Both the position numbers and the translations under genes were made by a program. A model generated the notes under the pieces. The model had not been told where the DNA came from and did no database searches. It worked only from the letters and a program-made list of their open reading frames with translations. A stretch of 64,000 nt of DNA. It comes from Fasciolopsis buskii. Lineage: Eukaryota > Platyhelminthes > Trematoda > Plagiorchiida > Fasciolidae. The DNA lies in the NCBI GenBank assembly GCA_008360955.1, contig LUCM01003443.1, forward strand, positions 186,001-250,000, read 5' to 3'. Positions 35,160 to 45,779 of the stretch are shown one piece after another (position 1 is the first letter of the stretch; each line of letters starts with the position of its first letter).

Positions 35160-37195
35160 ATAAGGCACACAAGTATCAGAAGTTACTTCTCCGACTGGAT
35201 TCAAACACACACGCGTGGACTAAACTCACGCCTTTCTTTTTACACTCTCTAATCTGAACTGCGAAACCAAACTGCATGGTAAATGGACATTTCACATTAG
35301 AGCAAATGAGGACACAATCACCTGCTAGTCGTGAAAACAAAGTGTCGCGATCTAAGAACACCTAATCCTCCATGCCATTGTATTCACACACTGAGTGCTC
35401 TTTTGGATGCAAGTATAACGCTCAGCATGATAAGTGAACTACTGAGCTTATGAATCCTAAATTTGCAATCTGACAAGTACTATTTAGTTGAATGCACTAG
35501 GTCCTATGAGATGAGTTCACGTATGTGTGTAAGTGCATGTGTTACCTTTGACGAGAGACGAGCACACACAATTGACAGACTGAGAATTAATCTACTTGAT
35601 TCATTGTTAATTGCGAGTATGAAGAGTTGTTTTTACATTCCCCAGGGGACAGAGTTTTACAGTTGCTATGCTTGTGATTTTCTGCGTTGTCAATCACGTT
35701 CATTGTCTACAGTTGACAGCTCCCAGTCGATCGGATCCCTTCCTCGTGCGCTGTTCGTCTTATGTCAAACTGTTGGACAGTCAATCTCGTTTTCCGGGAG
35801 GTAAGCCGTCATCACTGTAGAATGATTCTCCGCATCAAAGCAAAGCGATCTTGGATTTTCGGCATCCACTTCTGACAGTGTTGTCCAAGCAGTAGTACAC
35901 TCGTGTCATTCGATTCGTAATTAGCCATCGTGAGAGCATATCGTCGTGAATTTTGTATGCACTATTTGCCAAAATGGACACTCCCTTCCAGATAGAATAG
36001 AAAATTGTACAGTTCTGAAATCTTTTTTATTGTTTTGAAACTGAAATGCTTCACAGAAAATGGAACTGCGGGTATTCCTGCCAGCGATCATTTACGGACA
36101 AATGATCAAATCATCTGTGATTGGTGTACCCGGGATTTCAAGGTCAAGGTAACCATGCAAGGCCTATGTAACACCATAAGCATAGAATTCGCCTAACAAA
36201 GAGGAACAATGTACGCATGAGTTCCATTGGCGGGAAATCGGTCCGGTAATTGCATTCAACAACGGCAACCTGAGTCAGATTAGACCCTTGATGTTTAATT
36301 TACCAACGATAACATCGTTCAGAAATACCAGCTCGTTCCGATCGTCTCCGAAGACTGATTCTCCAGACGTGGATGAAATCTCATCAAACCAATTTTATTG
36401 TTCTTCGAGATGTGATCCTAACTACTAGTGCGACCATCAGTTCTAGACAGTGAAGATATTGATCCATCGGTCCAGATGGCAGACACCCTGCTGACCATGT
36501 GAATTTGTTATGGCACAGAAATACGGATTGTACAGTTCACTGAACTAGATCGGCTAACTAATTTAGAGGTCAAACTTGATAGATGTAAAGACTGATATAA
36601 AAACAAGCTTGAACGAGACTTTGATATTTGGAGAAAAAACTGACTGATCATGTGAAGTTCGATGAGAATAGTTGATTTCATCTACGGACCAATATTGACA
36701 GTTTTGAAAGCATATTGCAAGATGCCCAATTCGGAAGTAAACTTTGATGGTATGCATGCAGAAATAGAATACACCTTCATCTCCTTGGGAGACGTCATAG
36801 TGTGTTGAACCAACTGAACAATGAAAGTGAAAGATAACCTATCGCGGTTGGTGCACAGATCAGCTTAATTTGGAAAGCTTGCAGTGATCGTCTGAGGTTT
36901 TCCTCCGATTCTATCTCACTCCGCGTGCGGCCTTGATGCCCCGTGAAGTCCGGAACCAGTCTTACTGTCATGATAAAACCCATGGTTTTGGTTCATGCCA
37001 CCGTAAACATAGTCCCGTAATAGTACCAATGGGTTTACTTGGACTGAAACATTTTGAACCGGCGATGTGGAGCCTTTGAGCCTCGATATATTTAGGAGAG
37101 AGTGATCATTGCGTCTTCAATCTTACTTTTGCAAATATGATGATTTTACATTTTGGTGACTTATAATTTACTTGTATTATTAGTGAGACGGCAGT
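35160..37195. other. Unassigned non-coding DNA
   Basis: No gene or element is recognised. The 113-codon plus-strand open frame at 35463-35804 has no motif and a length compatible with chance. Confidence 0.45.
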
Positions 37196-37199
37196 ATGG

Positions 37200-37320
37200 A
37201 TCGTTTTTCAGCAAGCAGATGAAGACCAGCTGAAGGTTAGCAAAAGTGGGCAAGTTGATTAGCAATGAGAGAACTTGAACCCGCCACCATTGGAGTAAAA
37301 CAGCACGTTGTTCACAACCT
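37200..37320 (-). mobile_element. Degraded SINE-A copy, minus strand
   Basis: On the minus strand: a B-box region GGTGGCGGGTTCAAGTTCTC, then AATCAACTTGCCCACTT, AGCTGG and finally TTGCTGAAAAACGATCCATA. These match, in order, the corresponding blocks of the SINE at 19672-19860 (ATCAACTTCCCCACTT, TTGCTGGCC, CTTGAAAAATGATGTACA). The A-box half is not recognisable. Confidence 0.6.
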
Positions 37321-37732
37321 GATCATTGTCGTGGCAACTGCGCTGACAGTAAGGGACATCTGATGAGTCCGAGATTACATCCGTAAATGCCCTTATAATC
37401 TGATAGTTTGAAACGGAACTGCTGATGCCTTCACCGTGCCTACTTTACATTTGCGAATTCGAGATGTGATACTGAGGCCTGCCGTGCTTGTACTTGTAAC
37501 CAGTCTGCCCTCCGCGAGTGGGGGGAATGGAGGAGTCGTGACCGAGTGGAATCGATATAAGCTCTAATCTCGTCCGAACGCATGTGGTTAGTAGTTCAGA
37601 GGTTCTTGTGATCGTTTACGATTCAAAAGCCATCATCCAAAGTTTTTACTGTCCTTAAAGGATCATCAAAAGCGTCCGATTACAACCACTGGACCGTAAG
37701 CGGCCGTCGTAGTCCTCCAAACGATATATACA

Positions 37733-37746
37733 TTATATATATATAT
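37733..37746. repeat. Short (TA)n tract
   Basis: An alternating TA run next to GATATATACATTA. A minor simple repeat. Confidence 0.8.
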
Positions 37747-38149
37747 GGGGTACCAGAATAGAAACAAGCAAAGTTCCAAAACAATAATACTCAAATACGA
37801 CTACACCGAGACCAGATGTAAGCAGAAAGACCATCACACAGCACGAAAACACTTACTTTTGTTTTTAATGTGTATGGTTTGTAACTGTTTTGTTTTGTTT
37901 TCGTCGTGTTATCATGAGGCACAAGCTCTGTAAAAAGACCTTACAGAATTCGCGTCAATGAGTCATATCTTCGAACCTCTCAAATCGACCGCGATCTTTG
38001 CCCCATGGACCCAACCAGGGCTTTGGGAGGCATCAACTGATGTCAGTCGTCTATGCCAAGCCAAACCCTGATCCCTTAGCTTCTTTTTAATCGGGTCCAA
38101 ATTAAATGAAAAAATGTTTAGAAAGTTCGAAAATGTTGCCTAGCAGGCG

Positions 38150-38215
38150 GCTAAAACGCGAAGTCCGCCTATGAAACTTGGGAGGTTAGAATCCCCCCAC
38201 TTAGTGGATTCGAAA
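38150..38215 (+). mobile_element. Probable SINE-A head fragment
   Basis: GCGGCTAAAACGCGAAGTCC and GGGAGGTTAGAATCCCCCCA resemble the A-box to B-box part of SINE-A (the B box GGTTCGAATCC here reads GGTTAGAATCC, followed by CCCCAC). The body that should follow is not recognised, so this is a head-only relic or a chance resemblance. Confidence 0.45.
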
Positions 38216-41200
38216 ATTTGTGTTTATTGTTAGTTTTAATGGGGTTCTGAATCCCGAGCTTGACACTTAGATGACAAACGTTTCATGACCAGTCGAGGTG
38301 ACTTCTTCAGTGCAATTACATTGAAGAGATAGACCCTACACTATTACTTCTGTGTCAGAACTATTGTGTAATTCACTTATTGCCTACAATAAGATTCCAG
38401 TGAAATTCATTCGTCCTAGCTAGTTAGCTGTTCTGATTTCAGCACACATACTCACAATGTAGGCTACAAATACAAGCTCCGCATCCCGTCCATTGAACAC
38501 CATGTCAATGTAAATGAGGGGAGCCACACGTGAACAAAAACTTTGGCATTTTTCTTGTCCTGATAGCTGTTTGGAACACAAGCAATATAACATGTCCGTT
38601 CTGTGTGATCATGGGACCAATCGGCTGACAGGAAACTACGTGCACAAGCAACGACAAATGTTCCACTTAGTTGTTCCGTCCTACTTGTGCTATCAATCAT
38701 TTTTTCACAACCGGTGTTTTAATTCCCGTAGTTCTTACACTACAAATTCCATCTAGTATTTGTTTTAAATCGTTAATCCTTTCCTGCCTTTGTCGACTAG
38801 ATCAAAACGCTGTACATGGGAGAACATTTTTTTGCGGGATCGAAAATCACTGTTGTCAATGGAATGGAATTTTTTCAAGCCCTAACTCGTTCAGAATGTA
38901 GAAGTGGCGGAGAAGCTCATTTCGAATAAGTTTATTGTTCTTCTAATACCAGGGGATGCAAAGTCACGCTTGCATTATACCTAAACCTAGCGGTTAGGAT
39001 GATTTGTCTGGCAACTGCTTCAACTATGGTATGATTGGGAATCAGAACCAATTCTGTTATGGTTTCGGGAGCAGAGTCCAGGAGGGGAATTAAGTTGGTC
39101 TTCGATAATTCTCGTTCCCCAGGGTTTGACCATTTCCGGCTACGTAATCCGTTTGTACGGTGCTTTGGATTCTGTTTGAAGGGTGGTGTCGACCCCAGCC
39201 TAGGATATTGGCAACCAACCGACAGAGTACCTACGGGAACAAATGGATGGTTTGCGGAGCTAAATATTCGCAGTTTCCGCTCTATCAGGTTGCCAATGAA
39301 TATGAGCTTTTGACACGTTTTCTAGGACTTTGTAAGTTACCTTGAAATTGTCATTATTCGCCTGGTGTCCCCAACTGGTAAAGGGTACTATGATCTCAAT
39401 CAATATTATTCGGTCGGTTCCAGAATTTAGCCAGGCACCCTTGTGCTATTTGATTCTCTGGGAAAGTCGTCTAGTTTTAACACCTAAATATTTGGCAGAA
39501 AATGAACATGCAAACGAAGACATTATCGTATATGAGGTCAGAACAGGCAATTTATCACACAAGATAATTCACTCCTATGAGACTGAGACCCCTTTGTATG
39601 GCACAACCATCTCCAGAGTTCAAGGTCGCAGCGTGAGTGTTCTGCGACTGAAATAAACGTGAAGTTCTCGTACAACAGGAGAACAATGTGAAGTCATGTT
39701 CTAGTGCCGGAAGATCACCCCATATACTACTTTCAGCAATACCAAGTTTACTAGGTCGACTTGTCCAAAGGTGAGGCCGTCCGGAAATCTGTCTAGACCC
39801 AACCGTCAAACTGGGTAACTCCTCAGACGTGGATCTCATTTGCGTCGTTCCGGCGCTCACATCACTCTTGACAGTTTCACAGCTATTTCCAAGTATGCCC
39901 TTGAGTATAAGGCTTGATTAAAGAACAAGCTAATTCGTATCAGACCAACTAATCGATTTTCGTCGTTCCACTCGCAGACGTATCTCCTCATTTTTCTTTT
40001 CAAGCGTAACATTCGATCAAGTTTAGTCCTCAGAGAAACTCGGTTGACACTCCGTGATCGAAATTCATGTTTATTTATTCGGCGACACAGCACGGAAATA
40101 GGTTGGATATCGTGATGAGTTATTGATCCTAAATCCCGAAAACGTTCGATAAGATTTGATAATTCTAAGCAATCTTTGCGTAGTTATGCGTTCTGGGGGG
40201 CATCAGTAATGATCAACCGTACTTTGAACTTCAACATTATTCTAACGACTTTAACTCAGGCTGCGGTATGGCGTATGATAATAATATTATGAAATTCTAA
40301 GTGAAGTTGGACTTGGTTAGGTTAATGCGATTCAGAGTGTTGATATGCACGCTCAGAAGCATATATTATCTCACCTTTAAACGATCCTCTTTAAAATTCA
40401 ACGAATTCTTCTGATTAGGGAGAACTAATTTTCAAATCGAGATTTTGCTGTGCACAAAACTTGGAGGTTTCTTTTGAAATAATCCCTTAGAGACGCATGA
40501 TTGGTTCACATTCAGATGATCCAACAGGAGTCACCCATCATGCCACACTTACCATCAACTGTCTAACAGTACCTTATAACATATGGTCCTAGTCCATATT
40601 TGAGGTGGTCTTCCATAAGGCAAGAACTGCCATTCCAACTTGTAACGCAACTTCATGCCTAAAAACTAACATGCCGACTCGTGCAAAATGATTTGACTGA
40701 TTTTCAGTGTTCATCGCAGTTGGATTCCGATGCTTTTTTCTTTTACGGTCAACCCATGCGAGTTCGAGAACTTGTCTTATTGATCAAAATCTATGTATGC
40801 TAAATCGACGAATCAGTGCTGTAATGAAGACGGGACTCCTTAGCAAGGTAAAGGCCACAGCTGGTGAACCGGTTCGATGAGGTTTTGAAAGTCTAATTGA
40901 ATCGTTTAAAGTCCTAAAATCACCTTCGCCTTGTCTATTCAGTCATAGTTGTCATCTACAGTCATGGGTTTTTGAACCAACTGTTTCGGTTGCTCAAAGT
41001 CGATCGTGTGAAATCTGATATTTAACTTCATGATTTGATTTTGCTGATCGGTATTTTTCGACCCCACATAGGACGACCTTCACTTTGTAAGTATCACTGG
41101 AGCTCAGATAAACCGCCCAATTATAAGGTTTTCCGTGGTTGATTGTCTTCTGGTTACCTTTTAGGGGCCTCGGACTGTTTGCTGCAATCCTAACCTAGAA

Positions 41201-41300
41201 CGGACACGTGTTTGGACAAAGCATATCAAAAAGGGTCACCTAGCATGTGAGTTGTTATGCCCAGGCAGGTGATTTGGAGTTCCGGTGTGAAGTTCCTCAT
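38216..41300. other. Unassigned non-coding DNA
   Basis: No gene or element is recognised. Two neighbouring minus-strand open frames (40093-39857 and 39860-39555) are of different frame and end-to-end; the first is basic (RLKRKMRRYVCEW). I could not assign either. Confidence 0.4.
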
Positions 41301-41302
41301 GT

Positions 41303-41460
41303 GGCTAAACTTAGAAGGTCGTAGCGTTCGGATGTGAAGGTCGCGGGTTCGAGTCCTCCCACCGCCGGTCAACTTCCCGCGGCCCTCTTCGTGAAAATGA
41401 TGTACACCGTTATTTCATTAGTAAAAAGAAAGTAAAAGAAATAAAAGACGAAAGATGAAG
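41303..41460 (+). mobile_element. tRNA-derived SINE-A copy
   Basis: The head is shortened: GGCTAAACTTAGAAGGTCGT then AGCGTTCGGATGTGAAGGTC and a strong B box in GCGGGTTCGAGTCCTCCCAC. This is followed by CGCCGGTCAACTTCCC, CTCTTCGTGAAAATGATGTA, CACCGTTATTTCATTAG and an AAAG-rich tail. It is very close to the 19672-19860 and 34992-35155 copies in the B box and 3' part. The deletion upstream of the B box removes part of the A box. Confidence 0.8.
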
Positions 41461-42177
41461 ATGTGTATATTGAAGGAAACTGTCCTTCTTAAGGCATGAC
41501 TCATGGCCGCTAAAAACAGCCCTAGTCTACCGAACGATAGCTGGAAGCCAACAAACGACACCAAACTTGTAGAAAGTACAAATTTTGAAGTGTCATTTGC
41601 CGCCCATTGTTATTGTTCAAGCAACGCAGCACTGCGCCACATGACAGTAACTGGGATTTCCTAGCTAAACTAGTCCGAATGGAGAAGCATAGTTTATTCG
41701 GATGGAGGCTAATGAGAAGTACAAAATAATACTTTGAAGCTGCAAACAAAATCTAATCCTTTCTCTTTCCCCCAAACGAATCAAAAGCGTACGCTACCAA
41801 ATGAATCTTACCATCTTTCAGTGAGATGATTCCATACAACATTTTTCAGCCTATTCGCGCGAAGATTTCGACTGATCAACTGAACTCATTCAGGTTCGTA
41901 TTGTGATTAAATTAGTAATTTTTGAATCTCCCCAACCCGCAACATTCCCTTGGTCATGTTCAATATGATTCTGAAAACATTCTTTAAATAAACGACTTTT
42001 TACAAACAGATGATTGAAAAGAATAGGTGAATTGTGAACGACGTGGCATTCTTTCGGCATCGATCGGTGGGTAGATAAGTTTTGTTCTATCAGTGTATCA
42101 GAGTCCCGCTACCATGGCATGGCTCCGTTATGATACGTGTTATCGCAGCGAACAACCGTAAACACACGCATTCCCTG

Positions 42178-42235
42178 TATGTAAGTATGTACGTATGCAT
42201 GCATGTAAGTAAGTATGTATGTATGTATGTGTACA
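42178..42235. repeat. TATG/GTAA tetranucleotide microsatellite
   Basis: About 58 bp of imperfect TATG units (GTATGTAAGTATGTACGTATGC, then GTATGTATGTATGT). It explains the repetitive minus-strand open frames with runs of THT/HTY residues over this region, which are not genes. Confidence 0.9.
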
Positions 42236-42685
42236 CATAGGCATGAAGGGGACCAATCAGGCAAGATTGTAAATATCGATACCAGTTCACTACCGGCTTC
42301 GATTGGTTGCTTGACCTCATCGTTTGTGCGTGTTCGATACTGCCCACCTCGGGAAGATAACACTCAATCGTACATTGCATCATGGTTGACTCCACGAGAG
42401 GCCAGTGCACCCAGGCATTCGGCTTTCGAACTTGTTTTATCATGAATTTCCATTTTCCCGAGAAGATAATCATGAGTTGGGAGTTAATGTTTAAGGATGA
42501 ATCCTATAAAAACGGTTCTAAATCCCCCACTAGCGAGAACTACTAAGAGACAAAACTCTATATTAGTTTTGGCATAGGGTTCACATGCTTACCTAGAAGC
42601 CGCCCAGCATCTGGACAGCAACCGACTATGGCCCAGAAAAGTACACCGACGGATGAGGTCATCATATCACGTGGTTCGAGATTTC

Positions 42686-42830
42686 GCCCGGTTGGCCAAA
42701 TGGCTAAGGGAGTTCGAGTCATAAAGTTCGTCTTGGATTCGCGTCCCGTATCAGGCTCGTTGGGCGTGCACCGTTGATGATCCCTAACATGGGTGATAAA
42801 ATTACACGGTTCTTTCAACGTTTCCTGCTG
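42686..42830 (+). mobile_element. tRNA-derived SINE-B head with start of body
   Basis: GCCCGGTTGGCCAAATGGCT is a tRNA-like 5' arm and A-box region. It is followed by GTTCGAGTCATAAAGTTCGT, a B box in TTGGATTCGCGTCCCGTATC, and then AGGCTCGTTGGGCGTGCACC, TTGATGATCCCTAACATGGG. The last block is the start of the SINE-B body seen at 22884-22979, so this copy ties head and body together. Just upstream (42657-42678) a CATCATATCACGTGG block matches the end of a SINE-B body, suggesting a tail-to-head tandem pair. Confidence 0.7.
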
Positions 42831-43869
42831 GTGGACTGGCGGTTGATCCTGCTAGACAAATTCTGAGAAAATCGTATTTAGTTCTCTGCTACTAAAAGGC
42901 ATTAATTAAAACGGTAGCTGGAATTTCGAACGCTATGAAGCAACCATACTTTGATTCGGATTCTCGTACCTGCCCTACATGATGACTAGATTACGGCTAC
43001 AAGAAGCTTTGTTTAATCTTGGACAAGAACTCGAAGAAAAGATGGGTCAGCGAATCGATTTGAACGGAAAGCATTAGGCTAGAGGATATCCGTGATTCGC
43101 TCTTTTTTATTTGACCACAAAAATGCAAGAACCACTTGAGGATCATCAAAAACACGATGATCACCGGTGGCTCGGCCCTCGATTACGTCACAAGCTTGTC
43201 ATTCAACTAATCAATAGCGCGATAAGAAGAACATATCCAATGGTATGAACATGTGGCAAATCACTACGAATTGCACAGAGGATTGTTCAACGCCCAAGTT
43301 GCCCACAATACTGAATGTGGGAGATTAGAGTCCCTAGTTTGTGTGAATAATGATAATGAACCACTGATGATCTTACGCATTTGGTGGATATTCGCCAGAG
43401 ACTTTAATCGGTTTTGGCAAACAATGCAGAGCCGTTCAGTCGGACTTCAAAATGTTTACAAATAAACAATAATGACATTAGAAAGCACAATGAAAATGAA
43501 ACTGCAAATTGCTTATATTTATCGCAGCATTTGTTAAAAATGGTGTTAGATTTGAATGTTTTATGTCACAAGGTTTCTTGTGATGCCGACGGTCATTTTG
43601 GCATGAAGAATTACTAAATTCTTTTACAGCCGTTCTTTTAGACTAGTCGAAAAGATACCAGACGTCTTTTGTGCAAGTCACTTGCTATTGTTGTTCAGGT
43701 ACCTTGTTGGGTTTTCTAGTATTGTCGCTTTCTGCAACCAATTCCTGATGTTTGCATCCATCGCGGGAGTCGGTATGTGTGTAAGAAGTGATGTTTATGT
43801 CCAAAGGGGAATCAACGATCAAAAGCGATGGAGTCATCCATTACGGCGTTAGTGTTGACAAACAACCGA

Positions 43870-43960
43870 AAGTCCGCCTAGATGGTCTTGTGGCCGAGGC
43901 ATTCGGTTAACTTTCTCTCGTCTTACGTTATAACCCCACTCGGGACCGGATGAAAAAAAC
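43870..43960 (+). mobile_element. Probable SINE head fragment
   Basis: GGTCTTGTGGCCGAGGCATT followed by TTCTCTCGTCTTACGTTATA and then ACCCCACTCGGGACCGG resembles the tRNA-like head of the SINEs in this window, with a badly damaged B box. A minus-strand open frame (44274-43849) runs through this and a nearby TA tract and is therefore unlikely to be a gene. Confidence 0.4.
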
Positions 43961-44107
43961 ATGCTGATACTGATCTTAAATGCCCAAGATGAAACATACT
44001 TCTTGTGTTTTTTTACAAAGTTCCAGCACTGATGAAGCTGAGACTTAATACTACCAGGTGAATGATTGCTTGCCATTTTTGGGGTAATCTTATCAGAGAA
44101 AATAATA

Positions 44108-44136
44108 TGCATATATATGTATATATATGTATATAA
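44108..44136. repeat. TATATG-type microsatellite
   Basis: Repeats of TATATATG over about 29 bp. Simple sequence. Confidence 0.85.
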
Positions 44137-45029
44137 TTCAGAGACAGGTAGCCTGCTTTCGACCAGCTTGTTTTGGCCGTGATGGCTTTGCGCCACTGTG
44201 GATTTCCTCTGACAAATCACGCCGTCAACCACAGAATGTTTGACAGTTGAGTGCATAGCGGCTATTCTTGGCACTCAGATATGATGTTATAAACTCACTT
44301 TTTCCAGCTTGGTAATTTCAGTCGCGCCAGAATCTTCATAAGCATTCCTAGGCACATCAGTCATTCGATGACGCGCCCCCATCAGGCAGCAGTTCAGAAA
44401 TCACCAGCCTTGTTTTTATCTAGTTGCAAGCTTACAGATATGTGCAAGAGCACACTTATAAGATAATCGTTTACAGTTCCGTCACGAAATGTCTGATACA
44501 CTGGAGTGGCTCGAATTCGTCAGGCTAAATATTCAGGGGATATCAAGGAGAACTAGGGTCGGCGATAACCGTTCAGTTAGTTGGTACAAGTAAGCTCGAC
44601 CAAACCGCCAACTTTTATTTGAAGCAAAATCCGGAACGAAATTTTCGTTTTGCTGTAAATTTTTGTAGTATCTCCACTTATGCACGGAATACTATAGATA
44701 CTTTTGGATAATGTGTTAGTGTTTGAGCAAAAGCTCAATTCCTTTATTATTCCTACTAAAAAAACAAAGTAAGACATGCAAAATGCGAAATGTCTAGGAG
44801 CTTCTCTGTGAATGAAGCAGTCTAATGTTGAGAGGAATGGCTTGTTAGTCCCATGAACTTAGCAAACTTTTTTGGTACAAACTCTACGATATTCCTTACC
44901 ATTCCCTTATCGACCAAGAATCACAGGCGTTTCAGCTCGGTCTCGTGATCATTCCTTGATCGGTACATTTCATTAATCTGATATCCTTTTTCCGACGGAA
45001 TGGCTCAAATGGTAGCTCTTTTGTTTCCG

Positions 45030-45770
45030 TATCTGATTTGCGTAACAACAAAAATATCCAATGTTTGCAGGACCTGATTAGCTTCAAGGCAAATATTGTT
45101 TTCCCAGGGGAACTAATGGGTGAAGTGAATAGATTTAGTTACTTCGATAGTTGTAACTTACCTGATGGTTGTATATCGGATCAAGTGTCTTCGCACATAG
45201 AAAAGACGCAACTGGCTCTCATCACCTAAGGGTATTCGTGATCTCGGCGTGACATCCGATCAAAGATCGATTTCACACGGTAGCGGTAGGGTGGACACTG
45301 TTCCGCTGCTCCGAAACATTTCCGCGGATGTCAGAAGTGCGAAGACTTTTGGTATCTGAACAACTATATCGTGGTGATATTAGTAGGATATGGTGAGGGA
45401 ATTTTGTCGATAATCCAGAGTTTAAACGTAAAGTACTGAATCCTAGAGTCCAGTCTTCAGAATAGGCTATGAATGTGAACAGGTTGAGGTAATGCGGCCA
45501 TGTTTCGTGCATGACCCCATAACCACTGCCTTGTTTTACATGATTTTTGCTTACTGGTTGTAAGATGATTCATAGTGGACTGTCGACAACATGGTCAAAA
45601 GATACGAAAATCTTATCCACTGTACTGGCTGGTATAGTGTCTGTTAAACTACCGGCTTGGGATCGATAAGGTCACTCAAGCGATGGTTGGTGACAATAGA
45701 TGACATGGCTCAGTGCCACAGTAGACTGGGATCTTGCATTCGAAATCTCTCTTCTCGTTTGTAGATGTTC
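45030..45770 (+). mobile_element. RTE LINE C-terminal fragment, plus strand
   Basis: A second plus-strand copy from the same RTE family as 15.2-18.2 kb, keeping only the C-terminal third. Blocks: CLQDLISFKANIVFPGELMG (about 45062-45120), EVNRFSYFDSCNLPDGCISD (about 45124-45183; compare PDGCIMDKV in the other copy), QVSSHIEKTQLAL, then after shifts RWLVTIDDMAQCHSR (about 45680-45725) and GSCIRNLSSR, ending at a TAG near 45762-45764. That final block matches the usual end of RTE proteins, so the natural stop is probably preserved. No RT catalytic core was seen upstream. Confidence 0.75.
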
Positions 45771-45779
45771 AACTTATTA

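Noticed and set aside
42090..42473. Minus-strand open frame of 127 codons
   Set aside because: Its repetitive YIHTYLLT-like part is just the TATG microsatellite in translation.
43849..44274. Minus-strand open frame of 141 codons
   Set aside because: It runs through a SINE-like head and a TA microsatellite, shows no domain, and its length is within chance expectation.
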